Positions 12,539 to 21,799 of a stretch of 34,426 nt of DNA are shown one piece after another (position 1 is the first letter of the stretch; each line of letters begins with the position of its first letter). The position numbers and the translations under genes are program-made. Source of the stretch: Sulfurihydrogenibium sp. Its GTDB lineage: Bacteria; Aquificota; Aquificia; Aquificales; Hydrogenothermaceae. The stretch spans positions 1 through 34,426 of the forward strand of contig NZ_JAPYVU010000018.1 of assembly GCF_028276765.1 (NCBI RefSeq), read 5' to 3'. The notes beneath the pieces are model-generated. The model had not been told where the DNA came from, did not search any database, and worked only from the letters and a program-made list of their open reading frames with translations.

Positions 12539-14563
12539 TTACACCATCCAATCATAATCAAAATTTTCTGATATATCTAACATAATTATACTGCAAACAG
12601 GCAACTTCTGTAAAAGCTGAGAATCTTTTAAGATTTCTATATAAAACTCAAACTTTTTCTCGTTTAGAAGATTTAAAGGTATTTTAATTTCAATTATTTT
12701 TTCGCTTACAGCTTCAACGCCGTTTTCATCTGTGTATTTTTCATTTGAAATTGGAACGGAAAATGAAATTTCTTTATCTGTGATGAAATTTAGTCTTAGT
12801 ATATCGTTTTTTATCTGATTAACACTGCCATCAAATCTAAGATAAAAATTTTCTTTATCATAGCCATAGTAAAGTTTATTTAATAAAATCTCTGTGTTCA
12901 TGGATGATAAATCAAAAGTTAAGTCTATCTCTCCTGAAAACAACCATTCAAAGTAGTTTGTAATCTTTCCATCAATTGTCGGTTTAATATAGTTTTTTGG
13001 CTTTTTTATGACAGGTTGTTTAAATGTTTGCTTTATCGGTTTACTTAGCTTAGCCGGTGGCTTTTTGCCAAGAACATCATAAACTTTCATTAGATTAGAC
13101 CTAAATAAAAGGTCAAATTTATCTGCGTAGATGGTAAAATGGTCATCTCCATACCACCAAAACCAATCACTTCCTTCTGCTATGTAGATATATTCTATTG
13201 CTTTTTTATATAGATCATTTTCTTTTTCTGATTCTAAAAAGTTTCTTGTTTCTGATAGGTACTCCCACGCCGTGTTTTTCTCCGGATGTCCTATCCATGT
13301 TGTAAAATTTCCATATATCCAACTACCGGCTTTTATTGATTCTAAATTTTCGGTTTCTACATTTTTCTCTAAAACTTCTGAAAATGTAATACATTCTATC
13401 CATTTTTGGTGAGAGATTTCAAAGTATAATCTATCGAAAAAATCTTTACCATTGTTTTTATAAAACTCCCAAGCATTCTCTCCATCGAGAATCACACTTA
13501 CAACTTGACAGTGCTGAGAAGAATTATAGATTGATTTTAGATGGGATATAAAATCATCCACTGCATCCTTTTCGTTCATGTTCTGATATCTAAATCCTAT
13601 GCTATCGCTTAAATATCTATCTCTAAAAAACAGGTAAACATCTTTGTACTTGTAAATCTTATACTTATCTCTTTTTCCTATTGAGTTATAAAGCACATCT
13701 TCATCTGTTGCTGTCCATTTTATTTTATGCTCTATAAATAAATCTAATGTTTGATTTGATAAAGAACCTTCAGCCGGCCAAAGTCCATTTGGTTTTTTAT
13801 CAAAAATACTTTGATACTCATCTAAAGCTGAATTAAGATGATAAACTGCATCTTCTTTAAAGTTTGCTGTAATCTTTGGTAGAGAGATATCAGGTTTAGA
13901 TTCTTTGGCTGATTCTATGTTTAAAAGTAAAGGTAAGATGGGATGGTAATACGGCGTTGTGGTAATCTCAATCTTTCTGTCGCTTTCAAGTTTTTTGTAA
14001 AACGGGATGATTTCTTTTAGAAAGTCTAATAAAACATTTATGAGCTTTTCTTTTTCTTCTTGAGTAAAATCTTTTCCTTTTTCTAAAAGGGTTTTTATAT
14101 AACGATTGTTTTCTCTAAGATAATTACCCGTCCAAGATAGCAAAAAGAGAACTTGTAAATCTAAAAAGTCTTGATTAGTTAAATTTTGAGTAGTCATATA
14201 CTTTTGATAAATCTGAAAGTATCTTGGAATTGGCTTTATCATGGTGGTAAGATTTGCACTAAAAAGTATCTTTAGAAGATAGTCTTTTTCAGCAACAGAA
14301 ATTTTATCTACGTCTTTCTTCGATAAGTTTAAGAATTTACAGCTTGAAGGATTTTCTGAATATATTTGAAGTTGTTTTATTAAAGAAGGAACTAAGTTAA
14401 ACGTTGCTTTTATTTTTTTGTATCTTGAGACAAGCCATGGCATTTCGTAGTAATCTTTTATCGCATGTAAAAACACCCATGGCATTTCAAATTCTTGGGT
14501 AAATGGGTCTATATACCAAGGTTGGTGCATATGCCATAAAAAACAGAGGTATAGCTTTTTCAT
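12539..14563 (-). CDS. GH57 family glycoside hydrolase (amylopullulanase-like)
   Basis: A second family 57 enzyme, 674 residues, distinct from its neighbour. It has the N-terminal HMHQPWY motif, a nucleophile candidate Glu265 in LWPAEGSLS and an acid/base candidate Asp360 in VILDGENAWEFY. A conserved helical segment (SDWFWWYGDDH) follows, and the last 130 residues form a beta-rich domain. It acts on alpha-glucans or related oligosaccharides in the cytoplasm; no signal peptide is visible. It overlaps the upstream Rpn gene by 4 bp and is followed almost directly by the glucanotransferase gene, so the three are co-translated. Confidence 0.87.
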   Translation of the reverse strand: MKKLYLCFLWHMHQPWYIDPFTQEFEMPWVFLHAIKDYYEMPWLVSRYKKIKATFNLVPSLIKQLQIYSENPSSCKFLNLSKKDVDKISVAEKDYLLKILFSANLTTMIKPIPRYFQIYQKYMTTQNLTNQDFLDLQVLFLLSWTGNYLRENNRYIKTLLEKGKDFTQEEKEKLINVLLDFLKEIIPFYKKLESDRKIEITTTPYYHPILPLLLNIESAKESKPDISLPKITANFKEDAVYHLNSALDEYQSIFDKKPNGLWPAEGSLSNQTLDLFIEHKIKWTATDEDVLYNSIGKRDKYKIYKYKDVYLFFRDRYLSDSIGFRYQNMNEKDAVDDFISHLKSIYNSSQHCQVVSVILDGENAWEFYKNNGKDFFDRLYFEISHQKWIECITFSEVLEKNVETENLESIKAGSWIYGNFTTWIGHPEKNTAWEYLSETRNFLESEKENDLYKKAIEYIYIAEGSDWFWWYGDDHFTIYADKFDLLFRSNLMKVYDVLGKKPPAKLSKPIKQTFKQPVIKKPKNYIKPTIDGKITNYFEWLFSGEIDLTFDLSSMNTEILLNKLYYGYDKENFYLRFDGSVNQIKNDILRLNFITDKEISFSVPISNEKYTDENGVEAVSEKIIEIKIPLNLLNEKKFEFYIEILKDSQLLQKLPVCSIIMLDISENFDYDWMV

Positions 14564-15495
14564 TTAATATTTTCTAACTCCTCAACACTTTTAGCTAAAG
14601 CTACTTTTGTAAAAATCTTGTCTAACTCTTCTATCTCTTTACACTGTTTTATAATCTTTTCTAAGCTCTCTGGAACAGTCCCAAATTTTAGCCGAGTTAA
14701 TTTTATCAAATCTTCCATTTTAGCTTCTAATTTGCCTTCCAATTTTCCTTCCATTTTTCCTTTTATCCAACCTTCCATTTTCCATTTTTCTGTTAAAGTC
14801 ATCATTTTTTCATCACCTCCAACTACTTCTTTTAAAACTTCTTCTACTTTTTCAATATCCTTCTTTACTAATACAATGTAGTCAAAAGCTAAATAAAGGC
14901 AATCTGATTTATATTCAATCATTAACTTAAAAATCGGCTTAAAGTTTTGGATGTCCTCAAAGATATGTTTCATAACAAGTAATGCTGAAATTGTGCATAC
15001 ATCTTGATATAGTCTGTTTTTCAAATCTTCATCTGATATTTGATTTAGATCTATAAGCAGGTAGTTTAACTTTAAGCTGTATTTTTCTAAATTTTTACTA
15101 TTTAAAACAGGCAGAGTTGTAGGTATGTTCCATTTTCTTTCCCCGTGATAGAAAACTATATTAATGATTGGTGGGTAGTATTGTTTTTCTTTTGCTGTTT
15201 CTTGCCAAATTACGGCGTTATAGTGTAGTAGTTGAGATGGTAAATCGTAATCTATGTAAGATTTATGCTCAAAAATCAGTCTAATAAATGCTTCTTGGTC
15301 TTTAACTTTACATGTGTATAACAAATCAAGCACAAACTTTTTAGACTTTTTAGAAAATTTTTCTGTGTTTACTATGTTAAGCTGCTGTACTTCTTCTGCT
15401 AAATCTGGAGCAAATATATCTAAAACAGTTTTTACACTTTTGGGATTAGAAAATATTTGCTTAAAAAACCAATCATGTGGCTGGATATTTTCCAT
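14560..15495 (-). CDS. Rpn/YhgA-type PD-(D/E)XK nuclease (transposase_31 family)
   Basis: The 311-residue protein belongs to the Rpn family, whose members are DNA nucleases that promote recombination and have been linked to phage defence. It starts with PHDWFFKQIFSNP, the family N-terminus. The nuclease core is Asp57 in FVLDLLY and Glu76/Lys78 in IFEHKSY. The C-terminus has a run of near-repeats (GKMEGKLEGKLEAKMED) typical of these proteins, whose repeat number varies. It lies inside a metabolic operon, overlapping the GH57 gene by 4 bp. Confidence 0.86.
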   Translation of the reverse strand: MENIQPHDWFFKQIFSNPKSVKTVLDIFAPDLAEEVQQLNIVNTEKFSKKSKKFVLDLLYTCKVKDQEAFIRLIFEHKSYIDYDLPSQLLHYNAVIWQETAKEKQYYPPIINIVFYHGERKWNIPTTLPVLNSKNLEKYSLKLNYLLIDLNQISDEDLKNRLYQDVCTISALLVMKHIFEDIQNFKPIFKLMIEYKSDCLYLAFDYIVLVKKDIEKVEEVLKEVVGGDEKMMTLTEKWKMEGWIKGKMEGKLEGKLEAKMEDLIKLTRLKFGTVPESLEKIIKQCKEIEELDKIFTKVALAKSVEELENIK

Positions 15496-15498
15496 TTT

Positions 15499-17985
15499 CT
15501 ATTCCATCCATTTGTTTATCTTGTCAATATACTCATTTAAAACAGCTTTTGCTTTCTCTTCTTTGTCAGAATTGACATATAGATGTAAACTATCTGCGTA
15601 CTGGTCTGGAAGCATTAATATCCAAGTTTTCTTATCTATAAAAATTTTAACACCATCAACAAAAGATGCATCTTTTCCTATTGCTTCTTCGGTGAACTTT
15701 CTCATCATCTTTCCTTTTAGATTGATAGGACAAGATACAACTTTATGCTCAAAGTAATGGTTTGGAATAATTTTTTGTATATCTGATATTTTTTGTTTTG
15801 TTTTACTTAACATCTCAAGAATTTTAATAGAAGCAAACATACCATCAAAGCTGTAAGACATCTCTGTAAATGTATAATTTCCTTCAAGATTTCCAAAGAA
15901 GTAATAATCTTTTAAAAAGTTAGATTTTAGACCGATAGTTTTACCCCTTTCTATGATTATATTTTCAAACATCTCATCCATAACTTCAGGAACATAGACA
16001 GGTAAGTAAACTTTAACTTGTCTATTGACTGTTTTATCTATCAAATAAAGTATTATCAAAATAGCTGTTTCATTGTCTAAAATTTCACCATTATCTGATA
16101 TGATTACCACTCTTTGACCGTTTGGATACATCACAAATCCAATATCAGCAGATAATACATTGACCATTTTTGAGATCTCTTCTGCGGATTTTTTATGAAG
16201 AGTTGAGATCTGAGACAATTTTTTCTCATCAAAATAAGCATTTAGAATAATGTTTTCTATCCCGATTGTATTTACTATATCCGGATATATGATAGAAGTA
16301 GAACCATTTAACAGGTCTGCGATGATTTTAAATTTATGACTTTTAATACTCTCTTGGTCTATCAATGATAAAAATTTTTCTTTGTAAGATTTCAGTGGCA
16401 GTGGTTCATCTTTGATTTCTCCTATTTCATTATAATTTACTCTTCTAAAACTTTCTCTAAAGAATATTCTTTCTATGGATTTTTCTGTGTTTGTGTCTAT
16501 CAAAAGCCCGTCGTTGTCGTAGAATAAAATCTCTGTGATTGTTGGATTTTCTGGAGATTGTCTGAAATGTACTCCACCAATTGCATCAGTGTTTGATAGT
16601 AAAAATCTCATAACGGGAAGTGGCATAAGTTTTAAGTCTATAACGTTTAAACCTGACCCAAGCAGTCCACCAAGGAAAGACCTTTTTAGCATTCTTGAAG
16701 CCCTATGATAATCTCTTGACATTAAAATTGTCTTTCCAAGTGGCAATATAGACCCAAAGCTTGCAGCAAGCTTGGCTGCCATTTCGTTAGAAAGTTCAAT
16801 ATTGGTTCTTCCGGAGACTTTACCACCTTCAAACAATGAAGATTTCCATTTATCACCCCAAATAAGATTGCTGCTAATAATAGAGCCTTCTTCAATGAGT
16901 TTGTTTGGCCAAATGATAACATCTTTCTCAAATGCTACATTATCTTTTATCTCACAACCTTCTGCTATGATGACTCCATGCTCGGCTCTTACATTGTTTT
17001 CTATAATGTTATTATTACAGATGACAGAGTTTAAAAATCTGCAGTTGCTGCCAATTTTAATATCCCACCATAAAACACTGTCTTTAATGTATGTATTTTT
17101 TCCTATATGACAGTTTTTACCAATGACTACATTTTCAAGTGTGATATTTTCTTCTAATTTTACATTTTCATCTAATACAACTCTACCAACGACTTCTAAA
17201 CTTGCTGGTAAATCTTTTGTTTTTGTGTATAAAACACCGGATGGATAAACGAGTTTTTCACCTTCAAAATCTATCTTTACTTTCTCTTTTAAAATATCTT
17301 TATTTACTTCTCTATAACTCTCCGGATTTCCAACATCTCTCCAATAGCCTTTCGCATTATATCCGTAAAGTGTGATTCCTTCTTTCATAAGCTTAGGAAA
17401 TAGGTCTTTACTAAAATCAAACGGAATATTATCCGGAATATAATCTAATATCTCTGGTTCAATTACATAAATTCCTGTGTTTATTGTGTCGCTAAAAACT
17501 TCTCCCCATCCTGGCTTTTCTAAAAATCTAAGAATTTTTCCATCTTTATCTGTAATTACTACTCCAAACTGCAGCGGGTCTTCAACAGATGTTAGAGTGA
17601 TTGTTAATTTAGAGTTAACAGCATCATGAAATCCGATGATTTCTTTAAAATCAAAATCTGTAACTAAATCCCCGCTTACTACGATAAACCTTTCATCAAG
17701 ATACTTTTGGGCTTTTTTTACAGCTCCGGCTGTTCCATAATCATCGTCCGGCAGCACATAGTTTATTTTGATTCCTAAATCAGAGCCATCTTTAAAGTAG
17801 TTCTGGATAACTTCTGGCTTAAAGTATAGTAAGACAACAATTTCATTTATGCCAACAGATTTAAGTTTTTTAATAATATGTTCCATCATTGGCTTGTTAA
17901 GGATTGGAAGCATCGGTTTTGGAATGCTGTTTGTTAATGGTTGTATTCTTGTACCAAATCCACCTGCCATGACTACTGCTTTCAT
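15499..17985 (-). CDS. sugar-nucleotidyltransferase fused to a degenerate phosphomannomutase domain
   Basis: This 828-residue fusion has three parts. Residues 1-230 are a nucleotidyltransferase with GGFGTRIQPLTNSIPKPMLP. Residues 250-370 are left-handed beta-helix repeats (ENVVIGKNCHIGKNTYI). Residues 385-828 resemble phosphomannomutase. In the mutase part the catalytic TASHNP loop is replaced by HFRQSPENP, and the metal loop DGDxDR by DIGFVMYPNGQRV, so mutase activity is doubtful. Similar fusions are known in cyanobacteria, actinobacteria and archaea as mannose-1-phosphate guanylyltransferase-like proteins. It is the first gene of the sugar operon and is preceded by a GGGGGGAG site. The nucleotide and sugar are not determined by the sequence. 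Confidence 0.85.
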   Translation of the reverse strand: MKAVVMAGGFGTRIQPLTNSIPKPMLPILNKPMMEHIIKKLKSVGINEIVVLLYFKPEVIQNYFKDGSDLGIKINYVLPDDDYGTAGAVKKAQKYLDERFIVVSGDLVTDFDFKEIIGFHDAVNSKLTITLTSVEDPLQFGVVITDKDGKILRFLEKPGWGEVFSDTINTGIYVIEPEILDYIPDNIPFDFSKDLFPKLMKEGITLYGYNAKGYWRDVGNPESYREVNKDILKEKVKIDFEGEKLVYPSGVLYTKTKDLPASLEVVGRVVLDENVKLEENITLENVVIGKNCHIGKNTYIKDSVLWWDIKIGSNCRFLNSVICNNNIIENNVRAEHGVIIAEGCEIKDNVAFEKDVIIWPNKLIEEGSIISSNLIWGDKWKSSLFEGGKVSGRTNIELSNEMAAKLAASFGSILPLGKTILMSRDYHRASRMLKRSFLGGLLGSGLNVIDLKLMPLPVMRFLLSNTDAIGGVHFRQSPENPTITEILFYDNDGLLIDTNTEKSIERIFFRESFRRVNYNEIGEIKDEPLPLKSYKEKFLSLIDQESIKSHKFKIIADLLNGSTSIIYPDIVNTIGIENIILNAYFDEKKLSQISTLHKKSAEEISKMVNVLSADIGFVMYPNGQRVVIISDNGEILDNETAILIILYLIDKTVNRQVKVYLPVYVPEVMDEMFENIIIERGKTIGLKSNFLKDYYFFGNLEGNYTFTEMSYSFDGMFASIKILEMLSKTKQKISDIQKIIPNHYFEHKVVSCPINLKGKMMRKFTEEAIGKDASFVDGVKIFIDKKTWILMLPDQYADSLHLYVNSDKEEKAKAVLNEYIDKINKWME

Positions 17986-18016
17986 ATTCTCCCCCCTATC
18001 TCAAAAAGGTTAAATA

Positions 18017-18044
18017 ATTATAGCATTATTTGAGGCTACCCCAA
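18017..18044 (-). promoter_or_regulatory. probable promoter of the sugar operon
   Basis: TATAAT (18017-18022 on the plus strand as ATTATA) lies 16 bp from TTGGGG (18039-18044), 32 bp before the start codon. The -10 is perfect, the -35 moderate. Confidence 0.5.
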
Positions 18045-18046
18045 AA

Positions 18047-18190
18047 AATCCACATTGTCATTCTGTGGTCGCGCGAAGAATCTCTTAATTTTCTTTTAAA
18101 TCAAAAAATCAAAAGAGAAGACTCTTCGGCTTATAGCCTCAGGATGACACGGAAAGGCAAACTTACAAAAATTTTGAAACAGTCTATATC
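18047..18190. repeat. MITE-like dispersed repeat, divergent copy
   Basis: Has both inner landmarks of the family, GTCATTCTG with CGCGAAGAATCT on the left and ACTCTTCGGCTTATAGCC with TCAGGATGACA on the right, but the terminal sequences are poorly preserved. It fills most of the 407-bp divergent region between 17985 and 18393. Confidence 0.7.
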
Positions 18191-18289
18191 ATTAATTGGT
18201 ATGTTAAAATAATACTTAAAGCAATATTTTCGTTGAGAAATTGGGAATTAATATTTAGATAATAAGCGTCAGAGAAAGGGTGAATTTAT

Positions 18290-18355
18290 TGCCGTTCTGC
18301 ACCCGGCGAAGAATCTCATGTTTTTATTGAATTTTTTGCCCGCCGATGTATATAG
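18290..18355. repeat. MITE-like dispersed repeat, single end
   Basis: TTCTGCACCCGGCGAAGAAT leads to CTCATG and TTATTGAATTTTTTGCCCG, ending at GTATATAG. It has three more bases between TTGAAT and TATATA than the copy at 558-618. Confidence 0.78.
18327..18354 (+). promoter_or_regulatory. possible promoter supplied by the repeat end
   Basis: TTGAAT (18327-18332) and TATATA (18349-18354) are 16 bp apart and 38 bp before the aminotransferase start codon. Both boxes lie inside the dispersed repeat. Confidence 0.35.
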
Positions 18356-18392
18356 TGGATTTTAAATATAAAAAAAGTATAAGGAGTTTTGA

Positions 18393-19553
18393 ATGAATAA
18401 AGCGATAAAAAATCTTAAAAATTATCCTATGGAAGAATTAAATAAAATTAAAGCATCGCTAAAAGAAAGAGGAATAAAGATTTATGATTTTGGAACAGGC
18501 GACCCAAAAGAACCAACGCCAGAAATAATAAGAAATGCAATTAAAAATGCAATTCCGGAAGTTAGCCAGTATCCATCAGTTGCCGGAAGAAAGGAATTAA
18601 GAGATACAATTTCAAAATGGTTTGAAAACAGATTTTCTGTAAAACTAAATCCAGATACACAAATAATACCATCGGCAGGCTCTAAGGAAGCAATTTTTCA
18701 TTTTCCGTTGGTTTTTATAGACCAAGAGGAAGATAAAAAAAGAGTCATATTTGGAACGCCGGCATATCCAGTATACGAAAGAGGAACGTTGTATGCTGGA
18801 GGAATTCCAACGCCTGTAAAACTAAAAGAAGAAGACGGCTTTTTACTCAGACTTGATAAAATTGATAAAGAAATACTAAAAGAGACAAAGATAGTATGGA
18901 TAAACTATCCACACAACCCAACCGGAGCAGTAGCACCTGCAAGCTATTTTGAAGAAACTATAAAAATCTGTCAAGAATACGATATTATTTTATGCTCTGA
19001 TGAATGTTATACAGAAATATACTTTGAAGAAAAACCACATTCAGCTTTACAGTTTGGTATGAATAACGTTGTAGTTTTCCATTCCTTATCAAAAAGAAGT
19101 GGTATGACTGGTTATAGGTCTGGCTTTGTTGCCGGAGATGAAAAGATTATAAGCTTTTATAAAAAAGAAAGGGCAAATTTTGGCGTTGCAAGTCCGGATT
19201 TCATTCAAATGGCAGCTAAAACAGCATGGGAAGACGAAAGCCATGTAATTGAAAGAAACAAAATTTTTAGAGAGAAGAGAGATTTATTTTTAGAATTTTT
19301 AAATAAAAAAGGTTTTGAATATCTGTATCCAAAAGCAACTTTTTATATTTGGATTAAAGCTCCAAACGGAATCTCTTCAAAAGATTATGCAAAGATTTTG
19401 TTAGAAAATGGTATTATAGTTTCTATCGGAGAAAATTTCTGTAGCAATACAGAGATAAACGAAGGAACCTGTGAAAGTCAATATTTTAGAATTGCATTAG
19501 TTCCAACCATTGAGGAATGCAAAGAAGCAATAAAAGTTTGGGAAAAGATTTAA
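18393..19553 (+). CDS. dapC: class I aminotransferase, probable succinyldiaminopimelate aminotransferase
   Basis: The 386-residue protein is a fold-type I PLP aminotransferase. The PLP lysine is in HSLSKRSGMTGYRSGF (about residue 229), the ring-contacting motif is NYPHNPTGA, and the substrate-carboxylate arginine is near the C-terminus in QYFRIALVP. Overall it resembles the predicted DapC group that transaminates N-succinyl-amino-ketopimelate in lysine and peptidoglycan precursor synthesis; aspartate or LL-diaminopimelate aminotransferase are alternatives. AAGGAG precedes the ATG. It is alone on the plus strand and converges with the flippase gene, with only 10 bp between the two stop codons. 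Confidence 0.78.
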   Translation: MNKAIKNLKNYPMEELNKIKASLKERGIKIYDFGTGDPKEPTPEIIRNAIKNAIPEVSQYPSVAGRKELRDTISKWFENRFSVKLNPDTQIIPSAGSKEAIFHFPLVFIDQEEDKKRVIFGTPAYPVYERGTLYAGGIPTPVKLKEEDGFLLRLDKIDKEILKETKIVWINYPHNPTGAVAPASYFEETIKICQEYDIILCSDECYTEIYFEEKPHSALQFGMNNVVVFHSLSKRSGMTGYRSGFVAGDEKIISFYKKERANFGVASPDFIQMAAKTAWEDESHVIERNKIFREKRDLFLEFLNKKGFEYLYPKATFYIWIKAPNGISSKDYAKILLENGIIVSIGENFCSNTEINEGTCESQYFRIALVPTIEECKEAIKVWEKI

Positions 19554-19563
19554 ATTGCAACAT

Positions 19564-20745
19564 TTATATCTTTTGAGTATCTTGGTATTTCTTTAAAAAG
19601 AAATAAAGATTAATCATGAAAGAGATAAAGTGGAACAAAAATATGTATAGAATGTATTGATAAACATCGTGAAAGCGTATCAGGATAAATCCAACGTAGT
19701 ATAAAACCAAATTTACAATTACTAAAGCTTTAAATCTTTCCAAAGTTATGTTTGATGTAAAGATAACTAAGTTAAATATCAAAGGAATGATAGCTAAAAT
19801 ATAAAAGGGCAAATATTGGTAAGCATCTAAAAATTTACTTCCAAAAAGCATAAGGAAAATAGGTTTTCCTAAAATCACAGTTCCAATGAAAGCTATTAGA
19901 TTTATAACCAAGAATAATACAAGTGAGTAAAGTAGGTACTTCCTATAATTAGTTTTGTCTTCCGTTAGCTTAACAAAGATTACTGAAAATAAAGTCATAC
20001 AAAACCAGATTAAAGCTTTTCCAAGTATGGATGCAGATGCATATAAGCCGGCAGTTGTCGGGTCAAAAACTCTTTTGATAAAAAGGTCATCCGCATAAAC
20101 AAAAAGTCCAACTGGAACGGACAAGAAAGATGTTTTAAAAATATCTTTTATTGGAATTTTTTTTATCTTTCCGAACAAATTTTTATTGATAAACAACACA
20201 ATTGTTAATACTAACAATTCAGCAAACAATGACGAACCAACAGCACCGTAAATATTTAATCCTATTTCTATTAAAAAGACGGCTATTATTAAACGAATTG
20301 TTAATCCAAATGAATTTAAAAATGAATATTCTTTAAACTTTTCTTGAGCTTGCAAAAAGCCTTTTTCTACACTTAAAAGAAAAACAACCAACCAAACCAA
20401 CCCAACTATTATAATTGCAAGCTTATGAGTTATTTTAAAAAAAACTTGTACAAATGGCAGAGATATCATTAATCCAATGAAGAATATTAACCCTGTTAAG
20501 CCGGCTATCATTCTGATGAATCTTAAAGTATCATACTTTTGTTCTTTATTTTCTAAAACTGCTTTTATGGTTAAAGTTGGATAGATATTAGATAGAAAGC
20601 TGACGGTAAGCATGAGGGAGTATAAAACCATAAATTCGCCGTATAGCTCCGGACCAAGCTTTCTGCTTACAATAAAATGGAATATGTAGCCAAGAATGTT
20701 TACGTAGAAAAACATCAAAGATAAATAGCTAAAATGTTTAAGCAT
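19564..20745 (-). CDS. polysaccharide flippase-like membrane protein (Wzx/MATE-type)
   Basis: A 393-residue protein with about ten to twelve membrane helices and the N-terminal pattern of the polysaccharide-biosynthesis (MOP) superfamily: HFIVSRKLGPELYGEFMVLYSL, where G-x-x-x-YG is conserved. It probably flips lipid-linked glycans across the inner membrane. It is the last gene of the glycan cluster and overlaps the preceding glycosyltransferase gene by 8 bp. Length is slightly below the usual 420-480 residues, but no truncation is apparent. Confidence 0.82.
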   Translation of the reverse strand: MLKHFSYLSLMFFYVNILGYIFHFIVSRKLGPELYGEFMVLYSLMLTVSFLSNIYPTLTIKAVLENKEQKYDTLRFIRMIAGLTGLIFFIGLMISLPFVQVFFKITHKLAIIIVGLVWLVVFLLSVEKGFLQAQEKFKEYSFLNSFGLTIRLIIAVFLIEIGLNIYGAVGSSLFAELLVLTIVLFINKNLFGKIKKIPIKDIFKTSFLSVPVGLFVYADDLFIKRVFDPTTAGLYASASILGKALIWFCMTLFSVIFVKLTEDKTNYRKYLLYSLVLFLVINLIAFIGTVILGKPIFLMLFGSKFLDAYQYLPFYILAIIPLIFNLVIFTSNITLERFKALVIVNLVLYYVGFILIRFHDVYQYILYIFLFHFISFMINLYFFLKKYQDTQKI

Positions 20746-21799
20746 GACTGCTCAAAACTTTAAGTAAATAATCTTCAAACTCAGAAGCTATTTTGTCCCA
20801 TGTAAACTTTTTAGCATATTCTATACCTTTTTTCCCCATTTTTAAAATTAAATCTTTATTATTCCAAAGATAGTCTATTTTTTCTTTAAAGTCTTCTATA
20901 TCTTCATTTTTAAAGCTTATTCCAAATCCATTTTCTATAGCATATCTAAGTTCAGGAATGTCTGAGACTATCACAGGCTTTCCCATAGATGCAGATTCTA
21001 ACGCAACAATTCCCTGTCCTTCAAACCGAGAAGGCATTACTAAAAATTTGGCATTTTTTATTAAATCTAACTTTGTTTTCTCATCTGCAAAGCCAATGTA
21101 CTTATAATTGGATTTAAGATTTTTTAATTTATCTTCATCTTTTCCTTTTCCTGCAATTACTACAGGATATTTAATGTCTGCATTGATTAGCAAGTCTAAA
21201 CCCTTATTAAAAAAATCTATTCTTCCAACGTATAAAATATAGTTTCCAATATTTGAATCTTTTTCATCCAAGGTAAATTTTATACCGTTTGGTATTACCG
21301 TTCCTCTGACATTAAATTTTTCTAAAGTTTGGGCTGATACAGAAATAATGTTTTTAAATCGTTTTGGATAATAATTTTCTATAAACAAAAAAGGTAATCC
21401 AAAAATATTGTATTTTTTCAAAATATTGATTCCTGTTTTATGATGTATCTGTAAAATTACAGGCTTTTTATCTTGTAGTTTATAAGCAAATATCGGATTC
21501 CATGGAGCAAAATCTTCAATTATAACATCGTAATTTTTAAAATTTTCTCTTAAAAATTTGTAGGCTTTAAAAGCATATGAAAATGTGCTTAAAATATAGT
21601 TTTTATCATTACCTATAAATCTATACTCAAAGTTTTCATTGACTTTATAATCTTCTGCTTTTGGAAAATTGCCACTGACAACTGTTATTTTATGTCCTTT
21701 TTCAGAAAGTCTTTTATATATTTCATAAACCCTAACTGCTCCGCCACCACCTACCCATGGATTTTTTATATGGTCGTAGATAAAGTGAAGTATTTTCAT
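20738..21799 (-). CDS. family 4 glycosyltransferase
   Basis: A retaining GT-B enzyme of 353 residues. The N-terminal domain starts MKILHFIYDHIKNPWVGGG with the acceptor-side glycine loop. The C-terminal domain has ILYVGRIDFFNKGLDLLI (nucleotide-sugar binding) and MPSRFEGQGIVALESASMGK, the EX7E motif for the donor. It adds a sugar to a lipid-linked or surface glycan; donor and acceptor are unknown. It overlaps the methyltransferase gene by 4 bp. Confidence 0.9.
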   Translation of the reverse strand: MKILHFIYDHIKNPWVGGGGAVRVYEIYKRLSEKGHKITVVSGNFPKAEDYKVNENFEYRFIGNDKNYILSTFSYAFKAYKFLRENFKNYDVIIEDFAPWNPIFAYKLQDKKPVILQIHHKTGINILKKYNIFGLPFLFIENYYPKRFKNIISVSAQTLEKFNVRGTVIPNGIKFTLDEKDSNIGNYILYVGRIDFFNKGLDLLINADIKYPVVIAGKGKDEDKLKNLKSNYKYIGFADEKTKLDLIKNAKFLVMPSRFEGQGIVALESASMGKPVIVSDIPELRYAIENGFGISFKNEDIEDFKEKIDYLWNNKDLILKMGKKGIEYAKKFTWDKIASEFEDYLLKVLSSHA

